NCBI GenBank assembly: GCA_037447655.1
Contig: JBBHKE010000843.1
Location: forward strand, 257,617-316,344
Length of the DNA stretch: 58,728 bases
Reading direction: 5' to 3'
Origin: Zygnema cylindricum
Lineage: Eukaryota > Streptophyta > Zygnematophyceae > Zygnematales > Zygnemataceae
In this document: positions 43,799 to 54,289 of the stretch, piece after piece
Layout of the letters: every line of letters begins with the position of its first letter
Numbering within the stretch: position 1 is the stretch's first letter
The notes under the pieces: generated by a model
The model's input: the letters and a program-made list of their open reading frames with translations, nothing else
Told to the model about the DNA's origin: nothing
Databases searched by the model: none
Position numbers and translations under genes: made by a program

Positions 43799-44526
43799 TG
43801 CATAACCTTATTCTTTCAATAAGAGAGATTATCTTTAAGGAGTTGATGAAGTTGGTTGGTTGAAAATGCTTTCTAATAGAGTCACGGAGTGCTGTAATGC
43901 AAGCAATCTTGCGACAATCAGGACGTCATTCACAACATTGTAAGAAACATATACTACATTAGCTGTATGGTTTAGGTTGTGCTTAACACACTGGTAGCAA
44001 TAGTAATAGTAATGACAACGGAAATAATAGTCATTGTGGTTATAGTACAGTCACTTACATAAGCACATACATTTATGCATTATTATACGTATATATGCAT
44101 ATATACACAAACATACATACATACATATATCCATATATGTACATACATACAAACATACATACATAGAAATCATTAGTTGTTTTGGATAACCATTTTAAGG
44201 AAAACACTAAAAACAGGCATGAAAATAACTCGTTAGGGGAAGAATATCGTGGGATTAAAAATTATTTAGAGATTCATGATGGTTTTTAGGTATAGTGGTC
44301 AAACATTGCGGCTTATAATTTGATTGGTACCAAATTTTTGAAAGGTCAAGGAAATGTTCATTGTTCAAAAGATGTAGGAAATTCAAGTATGGTGTTAAAA
44401 CATTGACTCTTGGGAAGTAAGAAATGAGATGAATTATGCATTTTTTAATTAGGTAACATGGTTAAATAATTATATTATAGGTAATCTAGGGGAGGGGATA
44501 AGGGGGGGATAAAGGGGGTAACATTT
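43799..44526. repeat. Continuation of the satellite unit, then unique AT-rich DNA
   Basis: 43799-44170 aligns with 35485-35880: CGACAATCAGGAC, ACAACATTGTAAGAAACAT, AGCAATAGTA, then ACATACAT microsatellite. 44171-44526 shows no feature. Confidence 0.75.
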
Positions 44527-45407
44527 TGTGGTCTCCATTGACCCACAGAATGAGCAACCTATGTAAAGCCTCTATGATAATATTTGCCCCTTCCACTTTC
44601 CCACTTAATAAGTGCCGCCCAGGCACACAAGTATTCTGACCACCCTCACCCTTGTAAGAACAAGACTCCATTGAGTTAAACGCAAAAAGAATCACTGAAT
44701 TTGCTCCCCTCAGCAGTAAGTAATGGTTGGTCAAAGATGACCTTTATAGTTACAAGCTCTCTTAGAGAGAGGTACCTAAATATCACTAAGTCTTGGTCTG
44801 CCTACTCACGATTACCTACAACTAAACCCTAGTCCTATAGGAACACTAAATAGTACAAGAAGGTACTATAGGAGATATACTTATTGTACGGCCATTGTAC
44901 GACATGGTCTACAAGTTGACACTTGTCAAATTGGGAGCCATGGTTCCTCCTCCCATCTTCTCCGGTATCAAATAATGTGGCGCCACGTGGCACTGTATGA
45001 GGCTATCTCCAAATGACGCCAAAAGTTCACTTCGCGTGGCAGCTACAATGTCGGCCGTCCGATCAAAACATATCTTACACGGTTTAGATTCGCGTACATG
45101 CATGAATTGCTCCTTTTGGTTAGATTGTTGTTAATTAGCTGTTGCATTAATGTTTATATATTTTTGAAACTCGTCAATTGTATCATTTCGATAATGCCCT
45201 AGTGGATAAGTCTTACATCTATATTGTGGTTCACAAACCCAGGTTCAATTCTGAACTTGGGCAACAGTTTGGTAAAATATCCTCTACTTCAAAAATCTGC
45301 CACTTTCTAAATATGGCGCCAGCCATGGCGTGCCTTTGATCCTCACTCTCTTTCTTTAAAGTAAAACTTAAATAGATAAGTGAACTATTAATTACCTCTT
45401 TTCAACA
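44527..45407 (-). repeat. 3' LTR of element F
   Basis: 881 bp, TGTGGTCTCC to TTTTCAACA, followed by the polypurine tract (plus CTCTCCTT). It carries GCCACGTGGC at 44982-44991 and the tRNA-like segment at 45195-45263. Confidence 0.87.
45195..45263 (+). other. tRNA-like segment inside LTR of element F
   Basis: 69 nt from TGCCCTAGTGGATAAG to CTTGGGCA. The ends pair as an acceptor stem (TGCCC with GGGCA plus one more pair). TAGTGGATAAG fits an A-box and GGTTCAATTCT a B-box. No convincing anticodon arm or complete T-stem, so not a working tRNA gene. It runs opposite to the element. A tRNA-derived SINE head is the alternative. Confidence 0.5.
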
Positions 45408-45420
45408 CTCTCCTTAATTC

Positions 45421-46244
45421 TTACTCACTTCTCAATTTTAATCCACAGTTTTCTCTGCAATTAATCAACTTAGGGGTAGGCAGTAGTTTAGTCATCATGT
45501 CAACAATCATTTCTCTATCAGTTTTATGAACCAATTTAATAATTTTATTTTCAACCTTCTCTCTGACAAAGCTTAGTCTAATATCCATATGCTTAGCTTT
45601 GAAGTGATGTTTCGGATTAGATGCAATAGAGATAGCATCTTGATTATCACAAAAAACATTTTGAGTTCCTGACTTCATGAACCCAATTTCTTCAAGGAGA
45701 GATTTAACCCACATTGATTCTTTGGTGGCAGCACATGAAGCCATGTATTCAGCCCCCATAGTGGACTAAGCGACTAATTTTTGTTGCTTGCTACTCCAAC
45801 AACATGCACCAGATCCAATTTGCAACACATATCCAGTCGTACACCGCCTTAAAGGCACATCTCAATAATTGGCATCACTCCAGGTGGTGATGTCAGTGTG
45901 CTCCCCTCCCATATGCAACCATAATTCCTTTTTCCCCACGAGATACCTCATCACCCTTTTGGCAGCCTCCTAGTCTTTATTTCTTAGTTTATTTAGACTT
46001 CTACTAAGGACACCTACAGCTGCAGCTATATCCGGACGGGTACAGTTCATAAAAAAATTAAACTGCCTACAATCTGCCAATAAAAGATATTTTCCATAAA
46101 TTTTCTTTTTATCTCATCCATCTCATCATTAATGATCAATATTTCTCTCTCTTCACTCCCCACAAACACTTTCTTCAAATCCATATGAGTTATACATCCG
46201 TTTGCTTTTTCCATCTGATTTTTTTCCAGAAAATTACCGATTGC
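45421..46244 (-). pseudogene. Element F: RNase H and reverse transcriptase C-terminus
   Basis: 45421-45759 is open, with FCDNQDAISIASNPKHHF and MDIRLSFVREKVENKI, so the Asp lost in A is kept here. The upstream segment (45760-46244) gives TTWSDANY-like, PDIAAAVGVLSRS and FMNCTRPDI pieces with stops and a small deletion in the RQIVGSLIYF region. Confidence 0.87.
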
Positions 46245-46966
46245 TTATTTTTGAGTGAGTCTTATAATTCTTTTCCCTCTATCTCTCTCCATCTGAATTC
46301 CCAAAATGTAGTTTGCTTTGAGGAGATCTTTCATATCAAAACTGCTTCTAAGATCCCGTTTTAGTTTGTTAAATTTATCTAAGGACTTGCTTAAGACCAA
46401 CAAATCATCCACATAAATAGCAATAAATATCACTCCATTCTCATCCTCAAATAAATATATGGAGTGATCTGAACTAATTCTGATATACCCCAAACTCGTC
46501 AGAAATTCGTCTAGCTTTATATTCCACTGTCGCGAGGCTTGCTTAAGCCCATAGAGTGATTTTATCAGTTTGCAAACTTTGTTTTCTTCCCCACTTTCCA
46601 CGAATCCTTCTGGTTGCCTCATGTAAATTTCTTCTTCCAACTCTTTGTGCAAAAACGTCGTTTTAATATCCATATATATGGTGGATTTCCATATCCTTCG
46701 CTGCGGCTTAACTTAAAAGGATTTTAACAGAATGAAATCTGACTACAAGTGTAAAGGTTTCTTCGTAGTCTATCCCCTCTTTTTGAGTATACCCCTTTGC
46801 AACTAACCTAGCTTTGTACCTTTCAATGGTATTATCCGGGTTTAATTTAAGTTTAACAATCCACTTACATCCGATCGGTTTTCGGTCCGGTGGACAATCT
46901 ACCAACGCCCATGTATTGGCTTTCATAATGGAGGCCATTTATTCATTTATAGCAATGATCCACCGG
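46245..46966 (-). pseudogene. Element F: reverse transcriptase
   Basis: 46245-46673 is open: [39 protein letters not shown] and IAIYVDDLLVLSKSLDKF; YVDD at 46404-46415. 46708-46938 holds [19 protein letters not shown] and [21 protein letters not shown] frameshift with a small TATA-like insertion near 46670-46690 separates the two. Confidence 0.9.
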
Positions 46967-47480
46967 CTACTTTCTAGGGTGTTTTATGGCCTCTAAGTAT
47001 GTCTGAGGTTCATCTGGGTGAGACATCTTTGTGAGTTGGTTATTTACCTGTCTTTCTTGAAGTCGTTTACTACTTTTTCTTCCACCTTCAAAATCAGAAG
47101 CCGGTATGGAAGGCATCCTTGGGTTTCGTTTAGGAAGATTTCCAGCTCCACTATCTTCCAATTTTGGTGTCTCATCAAAATCTTCATCGGTTTCCACTTC
47201 GTATTGTGGCGTTGCCTTGGATGTTGACCTTTCCTCCTCTTTTTGTAGATCTGCAGATTTTCCTTTTTCTCCATCTTCCTTCTCTTCATTTTCAAAGTCA
47301 AAGTCAGAAAACTGATCCATTTCAAAATTTGATTTTGACTTCCTTATTGTATTTGAATGGATAAATCGACTTCACTTCATTCATCACCACTATGTTTTTT
47401 ACCAAAATTATATCTATATTTTTCAAGTGATACACCCGGTATCCTTTTGTACTCTCATCATATCCTACAAGATATCGCGG
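46967..47480 (-). pseudogene. Element F: linker
   Basis: Acidic stretch FSDFDFENEEKEDGEKGKSA then ASDFEGGRKSSKRLQERQ and HPDEPQTYLEAIKHP. It corresponds to 2260-2700 in A. The ASDFEGGRKS motif parallels SEFPGGRRS in C and D. Confidence 0.75.
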
Positions 47481-47999
47481 TTACCCTCTTCCCTCTAACT
47501 TCCATTTAGTCTTATCGGAATCCAAACTATAAACTTGACTTCCGAACACTCTCAAACTAGACAAATCAGGCTTTCTTTCTGTCCACCTCTCATAAGGAGT
47601 TTCCTCTTTATTTGTTGAAGATAAGACTCTATTTTTGATGAAATTAGCATAGTTCATAGACTCAGCCCAAAACTGCAGCCCTATCCTCTTGTCACTTAAC
47701 ATACTTCTACACATTTCTCCTAAAGTTCTATTCACTCTTTTTGCTACTCCATTTTGTTCCGGATTATAGGTAACAATTTTCTCATGATGAATTCCTTCTT
47801 CTTTAAGATATTTTTCAGATTCCCTTGAGGTGTACTTTTTCCCATTATCACTTCTCATCTGTTTTATTGAGGTTTCATGTAGCTTTTCACTCCATACTTT
47901 ATACTCTTTGAAACATCTTAGTACCTCTGACTTATGTTTGAGAAAGTATACCTTCGTGTATCTAGACGAATCATCTGTGATGGTTACCATCCATCTCAT
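47481..47999 (-). pseudogene. Element F: integrase, catalytic Glu changed to Lys
   Basis: 172 open codons from VTITDDSSRYTKVYFLKHKS through MRSDNGKKYTSRESEKYL to YNPEQNGVAKRVNRTL and SSLRVFGSQVYSLDSDKTKW. First and second Asp are present; the expected AER is AKR. It ends at a stop after LEGRG. Confidence 0.9.
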
Positions 48000-48844
48000 C
48001 CCCCCATGTGAAGCATACCTAGCAGGTCCCCAAACATCAGTGTGAACTAGATCTTATAATTTCTCTCTCCTAAATGTGGTTGCCTTTGAAAGTGGAAGTC
48101 TCTGAATCTTCCCTTGGGCACATCCACAACAATCATCAAAGGACTTATCATCCTCAAAAGGAATACCGTCCACTATTCCTTTTTTCTTCATTTTCTTTCA
48201 TCTATCTAGATGCACATGCCCCATCTTTTATGCCTAAGCATCATCTCACTTGCACACGAGTAGAGAACACTCTTTTCATTGCAAAGAACAATTCTGAACA
48301 TTCGTTGACTGCCCTTCTCAACTATGAAATAAACTTCATTATCAAAGCTTGTTGTGAAGATTCTTTTCCTAGTTCCTGTTTCAAACTCTTTTTTATCTAG
48401 GACAGCTTTTGAGACTAGATTTTTGCTAAGATGTGGAATGTAAAGAACATCTAAGAGTGTTACAATTGAGGCCTTTCCATCAACTAGAACCTTCAAGTCA
48501 ACAGTTCCAACAAGACTCGTGGTTTCTACTTTACCATCTCCGTACTCTATCTCAACTGTTGGGATCTTTCTCAGTTTAGTGAACCACCGCTTATCTTTGC
48601 ACATATGCATTGAAGCCCATGAGTCTATGATCCACCCATCCTCAGGTGGATCCCTCTTACCTCCGAAAGCACACTTTTGTCTCCGTGAAATGTCGACATG
48701 CTTTACAGTGTTTTTCGGATTAAGAAGAAGCTCCTCAAGCTCCTCTTCTGGTTCAGTTTTTCCTTCCACTTCCTCATCATGAACTTGAGGCAGGAAAGCC
48801 TTTTTCTTTCCTCCATCCCTTGAGGTTCGTTGACCATCTTTCAA
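48000..48844 (-). pseudogene. Element F: protease (DSG to DSW) and pre-integrase
   Basis: The open stretch 48206-48844 shows GWIIDSWASMHMCKDKRWF: the active-site Gly is Trp, which should abolish protease activity. It continues to MMLRHKRWGMCI, where the pre-integrase LWHKRLGH motif is mutated and frameshifted. 48000-48205 covers the rest of the HHCC region with CCGCAQGK-like residues. Confidence 0.87.
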
Positions 48845-49236
48845 TCAAAGATTTGCAAGTTTGACCCAATCTGCCATATAGTGTCCCGGTTTCTTGCAGA
48901 AGTGACATAATCCTCCTCGAGAAGTTCCTCTCCCCTGTCTATCAAAACTGCCACCTCCTTATCCTTTTCAACCAAAGTTTTGTTAGGGATCTTTCCCTCT
49001 CTCCTCATCACGCTTTGACAATCAGGTCCTGCAGACAATGCTTGAACACTTGGACTCCCTCTCCTAAGCTCTATGGTGCTTTCTTTCACTAAAATTATTC
49101 CCATTGTGTCATCCCAATTCCAATTGGTATCTCCTATGTCCTGCAATCGGTTAATGATATTTTCATACTCTTCAGGTAGTTTCATCATTAATGTGTTCAC
49201 TCTTTGTCTCTCAAACCATGTTCGTTTCAAACACAT
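48841..49236 (-). pseudogene. Element F: gag C-terminal half, truncated
   Basis: RVNTLMMKLPEEYENIINRL and DTNWNWDDTMGIILVKESTI are copia gag motifs. The zinc knuckle, in another frame near 48850-48915, reads CHFCKKPGHYMADW, with Trp for the last Cys, followed by a stop. The first ~15 residues come from non-element sequence. Confidence 0.8.
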
Positions 49237-49560
49237 ATTGCAAATAGCTGTTGAAATAGGTTATAGTATCGCATTAGAATTGTCACGTTTATGACCTTGT
49301 TGCCAAAGTATGATAAATTGATGGTTTTTTGAACTTGTCGACTTAAGATAATCACCTTTATTTTATCATGTAATTACATGACTTATGGAAGGAGACATTA
49401 CAACTATATATTTTAATGTACCTTGACCTTACGAGTTTGCGTCATAAGTGATACAACTTGACCTCGACGAAGCGCAAGACAAGAGTGGTTGTTTGCGCAC
49501 GAGAACTCACCTAATCGATAAAATAATCGATTTTGAATTAGTGTTTTTCTCTTCAAAGCG
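49221..49560. other. No recognised gene
   Basis: Sequence flanking the truncated end of F. No feature seen. Confidence 0.5.
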
Positions 49561-49812
49561 ACTCCATGCTTTAAATGTCAAAAATTTGGCCATTTTGCGG
49601 CCGAATGTCCGGATCTTCAAAAGCAATGTTACACGCGTAAACGGTAGGGACACGTCAGCGCGCAATATTTTGACCGTGAAGGAGGAATGTCAGAGCGAGG
49701 AGGAAGAGGCGGCCAAGGTCGCGGATTTGGTCACGGAGTAGGACGAGGAGGAGGATTTGTACATTTTGGAGAATTGGAAATTGATCCCAACCGCAACGTT
49801 CTAATGTTTTAA
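49561..49812 (+). pseudogene. Zinc-knuckle and RGG-box fragment
   Basis: From 49561 the frame reads CFKCQKFGHFAAEC, a full CCHC knuckle. A second, degenerate knuckle follows (CYTRKR, TAG, GHVSAQY). After that come MSERGGRGGQGRGFGHGVGR and GGGFVHFGELEIDPN, to a stop at 49810-49812. Stops occur upstream (near 49519 and 49534). A CCHC pair plus an Arg/Gly-rich tail suggests an RNA-binding or gag-like C-terminus. It does not match A, C, D or F gag and its family is unknown. Confidence 0.65.
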
Positions 49813-50150
49813 TTCAGCGTAAGAAAACAACAAGAAGGACTTGCCGATTGGTAAGAAGCGGGTATAATGAGAAAGTGACGACAACGGTGAGAGAATCTGC
49901 ACATGGCAGATGTTTATGTGAGGAAGGAAAAATACGTTAGGAAAATGTCCGTGAGTGAGGTGAGGTGAGGAGTAGACGAGGAGAAATTTGAAGAGAAAAA
50001 ATTACGTACGGTTTCGTGTAAACAATTTTGTTTGGAGCGTGAGTGGATTGATGTTTGATTTTGGTACAGGTATACGACGACAAGTTGGAGAGGGGGCGAA
50101 CAGCATCGGCGTTGCGCCTTTCACCGCTTCTCCCAATAAGAGGGGGAATG
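49813..50150. other. No recognised gene
   Basis: GTGAGGTGAGG-type purine-rich stretch near 49950-49990; otherwise nothing recognised. Confidence 0.4.
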
Positions 50151-51284
50151 TTAGATTTAGGGAATTGATCATGACAATGACTGTTTTGGTTGCGCACAAT
50201 CACTTACGTCATTTTGTCAAAAAATGTACGTTTGAAGTACACATTGGTACAAATAAAGCACCGCTGAGTACAAATTTGACAGTTAATTGGTTGGACAACT
50301 TTGAATTTCAAAATATTTTATCAACCGCTTAAAAGTTTGCCGCACTTGCGAACGTCAACCGTCATAATAAAATCAGAAATTCACACGGCCGGCGAACGTT
50401 TACGGTAACAAAACTGTGGCAACCACATGTAAATAAGTGTTGCAGACAATCACTTTTTGTCGTTACGTGAGCCCCACGGTGAGAGAACTTACCCGCAAAA
50501 TTGAAATTTAATCGTCTAAGCATTACATTGAACATAGACGCAAAGTGAAATGGAACCTTTTAAACTGGAGTACTATAAGTCTTGTACGAAAATATTAAAA
50601 CGCACGAAACGAAAAAAACCTTGTAAACTATAATAAAACGAACTGGCGTAAAAATATCAATTGAAATTTAATGAATATAATGCGCTTCGTCACGCGCGAC
50701 GAAATCGAGCCACACTATCTACGAATCAACATTCTTACATTGTCAACGAAATGTTACAATATTGGGCGAATCGGCATCGGCCGAAATCGCGCCGTCAAAT
50801 GTTTTGTTCGGTCCGCGTCCGTTATGCTTTGTTTCGTTCGGTACAGTACTGTACTTTTGTGTCGGTCCGGTTTGGTGCGAGCGGTATTCATTTGTACGAA
50901 TCGCAGTTGGTCGATTTCGAGGAAATATTGCGTTTAAAATTGCTCTCACCGTGGGGCTCACGTAACGACAAAAAGTGACTGTTTGCAACACTTTTATCTA
51001 CATGTGGCTGTTGCTGTTTTGTTACTGTAAACGTTCGTCGGCCGTGTGAGTTGCTCATTTTATTATGACGGTCGACGTTCGCAAACGCGGAAAATTTTTA
51101 AGCGGTTGACACAATATTTTGAAAGTCAAAGTTGTCCAACCGATTGACCGTTAAATTTGTATTCAACGGTGCTTTATTTGTACCAATGTGTACTTCAAAC
51201 GCACAATTTTTGACAAAATGACGTAAGTGACTGTGCGCACCCAAAACAGTCACTTTCATGATCAATTCCCAAAAAATATTAACA
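50151..51284. mobile_element. Foldback element with ~335-bp inverted arms
   Basis: Left arm 50151-50486 and right arm 50943-51284 are reverse complements with scattered differences (GGGAATTGATCATG with CATGATCAATTCCC; GTGAGCCCCACGGTGAGAG with CTCTCACCGTGGGGCTCAC). The ~455-bp loop has no convincing protein. Long termini suggest a MULE-like or foldback MITE. Target duplication was not identified. Confidence 0.85.
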
Positions 51285-51325
51285 CTAATAACGATTCACG
51301 GTGTACAATACTGTACAGTACAGTA

Positions 51326-51523
51326 CACTGCCAATTGCTATTAGAGTATAAAACGCTAATTTGGTGCCCCTAAATTTTGACCCCAAAACCTGAAATAGAA
51401 TTAATAACGCTATTTAAGTACGTGGACCATAATCTGTCACGTCTCAGGTACTAAATTAGAATCAATAACGCTAATTTTTTTTTGACGCTATTTAATCCTT
51501 GACTCTAATAGCGATTGGCGGTG
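51326..51523. mobile_element. Short MITE of the CACCGCCAATCGC family
   Basis: 198 bp. The left end CACTGCCAATTGCTATTAGAG and right end CTCTAATAGCGATTGGCGGTG are inverted with two mismatches. TA on both sides. A lone right-end motif (ACGATTCACGGTG-TA) ends at 51303. Confidence 0.8.
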
Positions 51524-51525
51524 TA

Positions 51526-51912
51526 GTGTACTGTAGTTATTGTACCGTATATTTCACAATCCATTCGTTAAAGTACGTATTGTAGTTATTGGCGATAGTT
51601 ATGGGGGTAATATTTCGCAATTTATGTGTACACCATCACGATTTTTCCTTTATCGATATATCGCTCTGACTTTCGATCGTCGATGGGTTAAAAGGAGTAC
51701 ATATCGGTTACCGGAAAAACGCGACCGATACACAACACTAGAAAACACGCATGCGCTTATCATTTCTCTTTTTTACTTTTTTCTTTCGACGATTCCACAT
51801 GTTGTGCGACTCCTTACGACATTTCAAAGTCGCAAGCGTGAAAATCGCGTGCGACGTATCCCGATGCGTCGTAGCAGATAATATAATATAACGGACCCTT
51901 TGCGACGGATGC
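51526..51912. other. No recognised gene
   Basis: Unique sequence between two MITEs. No supported feature. Confidence 0.4.
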
Positions 51913-51914
51913 TA

Positions 51915-52477
51915 CACCGCCAATCGCTATTAGCGTAGAAGTTTCTTTAACGCATATGAATAATTACCGTGGTTTACGCTAATTAAGAATTTGAAAATTT
52001 TGAAAAAAAAGATACATTTTAATTGTTTAGTAATTATAATTTGGGTCTTTGAAAAAAGTAAATGTCGGTCGCAAACATGCTTACACTAATATATGTATTT
52101 GTATAGAATCTGACAAATCGTACACAAATAGTACATTCACACAGTCGAAACGTGGTTGTTGGACGAATATATGCGAACGTGATATTTTACAACCCGATTT
52201 GATCCCTTTTTTAGACCGCACATTCTCATGCGTCCGCGACTACTAAACATAATGAATTGTACTTTTTCACTTAAAAAGGTACTTTATATTGTACGTTCTG
52301 ACTCTGACCGTACACCACACTATTTAAAGATGACGTACTTCCGTTCTGTACGGCAATAAAAAATTAACCCTAAATAGAGTAAAGAAAAAAATAGAATGAA
52401 CTACGCTAATGGAGAATAAAAAAAAAAAAAAAGCGGGACGGAATTAGCGTACACTACGCTAATAGCGATTGGCGGTG
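51915..52477. mobile_element. MITE of the CACCGCCAATCGC family with perfect termini
   Basis: Terminal CACCGCCAATCGCTATTAGC repeats are perfect inverted copies for at least 20 bp, flanked by TA (51913-51914 and 52478-52479). 563 bp, no transposase. Same family as 7231-7764 and 51326-51523. Confidence 0.88.
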
Positions 52478-52479
52478 TA

Positions 52480-53375
52480 GTCCGACAGCTTCGACGACTC
52501 CTATTGGTTCAAAACGTCGCAGGAACGTGTGGACTTTTAACGCGATTCGCTAGTTTGTCTTCTTTCGAGAAGAGGAATATACTCCCCATACCCCCCATAT
52601 TAATTCCGCATATGCTGCCAGGAGCGAGGGGGGGGGGGGACGCGAGTGGTCGAAAATGGCCTCGCCGGCGGGAAGCGTGCGAGAGAATCTTGTAGCCGTA
52701 CATATTTCAAAATGTCCGTACATAAAAAGATCCGATAAAATTGTACGATATGGACGGTCCAGATCAGCCCTCCGGACCACCCGGGCGACAAGTCAAACGA
52801 CACATCTGCGACTATTCCGTACGGCGACCTGACTCGGCACGGAATAAAGTACGTTTTGTTTTTTTTACGACCATGTTTTGACTACGCACGGAATTACTTT
52901 ATCGTACTTTATAAATTCTGAGTGACTTCGCACGGAATCGTGCACGCCTTGGTTTTTCGTTCGATCGAAATGTTTTATTCGAAATTTTCAAACGGAAAAA
53001 AAAAAACTTTTGAAACTTTTTTTCAAAGTCGTACAAACGCATTCAAAACTCTGTACTGTACTTTGTTGCTTCGTCCGTACGACTGTTTCTTTTTCACTTT
53101 TTTGACTTTCTTTGACTTTTTATCCTCTCTTTTTTCTTGTCTTTTCCCCACCACCATCTCCTCCTCTTCCTCCTCGCCTCCCCTTGAGTCTCCCCAGCCA
53201 TTTTCCGTACACTGCCCGCATTTTATTTTCCCATTGTTTCCTTTTTTTTCCGTACGCACATTTCGCTTTTTAGTACGGAACTTTTTTCGGTGCATTTCCG
53301 TGCAAGTTTTGTCGTTTTCCGCCTTACCTTTGCCGCCCGGTGGAATGCCAGCTGTCAGCTTCCGGGCGGCAGCAA
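52480..53375. other. No recognised gene; CT-rich and poly-A/T patches
   Basis: Contains an uninterrupted G run near 52628-52640 and a pyrimidine-rich stretch at 53085-53180. The long open frame starting at 52922 is low-complexity and not accepted as a gene. Confidence 0.45.
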
Positions 53376-53381
53376 ACTCCC

Positions 53382-53725
53382 TGCCACGTGGCAGTCTGGG
53401 AGAGCCTCCTGCCTCTGCCACGTGGCACCCCCCGAAACTCTCGGAAACCCCAAAAAACCCAAAAGTCCCCAGGATGACTGTAGGAAGGTCGGGGTTCAGA
53501 AAATGCCACGTGGCAGTTTTTGATAGGTTCCGGATTTTCCGGGGAGAGGTGGTGGTGGGAGGGAATTCGCCGATGCTCCAGAGAGTGCCACGTGGCAGAA
53601 ACGCCACGTCAGCGACAAGTGGGAACGGATTCTTTTTGGAAGTGGCAGAAAGGACAAAAAGTTTGAGGTGCCACGTGGCAGCAGGGTATTGGGGGAGGAG
53701 TCGGGAGAGGATGTGCCACGTGGCA
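53382..53725. promoter_or_regulatory. Cluster of six perfect TGCCACGTGGCA G-box palindromes
   Basis: Identical 12-bp palindromes start at 53382, 53416, 53504, 53586, 53669 and 53714, with an extra half-site GCCACGTCAG at 53603. The CACGTG core is bound by plant bZIP (GBF-type) and bHLH factors. No gene start is evident beside it, so the target is unknown. The sequence between sites is not repeated, which argues against a simple minisatellite. Confidence 0.6.
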
Positions 53726-53784
53726 TGTGGGGAGGGGGGAGAGCGTGACGTGACAAGAAGGGTTGGGCGCTCGGGGAACGATAG

Positions 53785-54060
53785 GAGTAAGAATTTTTTT
53801 TTTTTTTGTTTTGGTGTTTTTTTTTTTTCTTTTTTTCCTTTTGTTTTGCATTTTTGTTACAAATTTGAAATTCCTAATATTCCCGAAATTCCAAAAATTT
53901 CAAATTCAAAACCCCAAAATTCCAAAATCCCAAAACCCCAAAACCCCAAAACTCCCAAAACCCTAAAACGCCCAAAACCCAAGAAATCCAAAACCCCAAA
54001 TTCGGCAAGGGCCCTGATTTTTTTTCCATATTCAAATTTGGTCCACTTTTTACCAAAAAA
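53785..54060. repeat. Poly-T and degenerate CCCAAAA/CCCTAAA runs
   Basis: T-rich tract at 53786-53845, then irregular CCAAAAT and CCCCAAAA units at 53880-54000. Confidence 0.7.
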
Positions 54061-54099
54061 AACAATACTATATATGATAAAACAATAAAATGGCGATGA

Positions 54100-54180
54100 A
54101 ACAATGATGAAATACCGATTAAACGAGGATAAACGATGATTAAACGATGTTTAAATGGTGATTAAATGGTGATTGAAAGA
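54100..54180 (+). repeat. Short GATTAAAYGATG tandem repeat
   Basis: About six imperfect copies (GATTAAACGATG, GTTTAAATGGTG, GATTAAATGGTG). Confidence 0.75.
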
Positions 54181-54289
54181 TAGGCGGTTTATTATTTCTC
54201 GCCTTTTTCGAATTTTGTTTCCTCTCTTATGATTTGACATTTCAATTTACTCGTTGGACGTTTATCGATGAAAATTGTTGTCCACATTT

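Larger units (their letters stand above)
44527..49220 (-). mobile_element. Ty1/copia element F, 5'-truncated sister of A
   Basis: One LTR (44527-45407), then minus-strand RNase H, reverse transcriptase, integrase, protease and most of gag, collinear with A. Similarity to A ends in gag near 49220 (CTCTCAAACCATG). The gag start, primer site and 5' LTR are absent. Several catalytic residues are mutated. Confidence 0.92.

Noticed and set aside
52922-54088. Open frame of 388 codons on the plus strand
   Set aside because: It runs through poly-T, CT-rich and CCCAAAA tracts and the G-box cluster. Composition is low-complexity, with no domain; the reverse strand is equally open.
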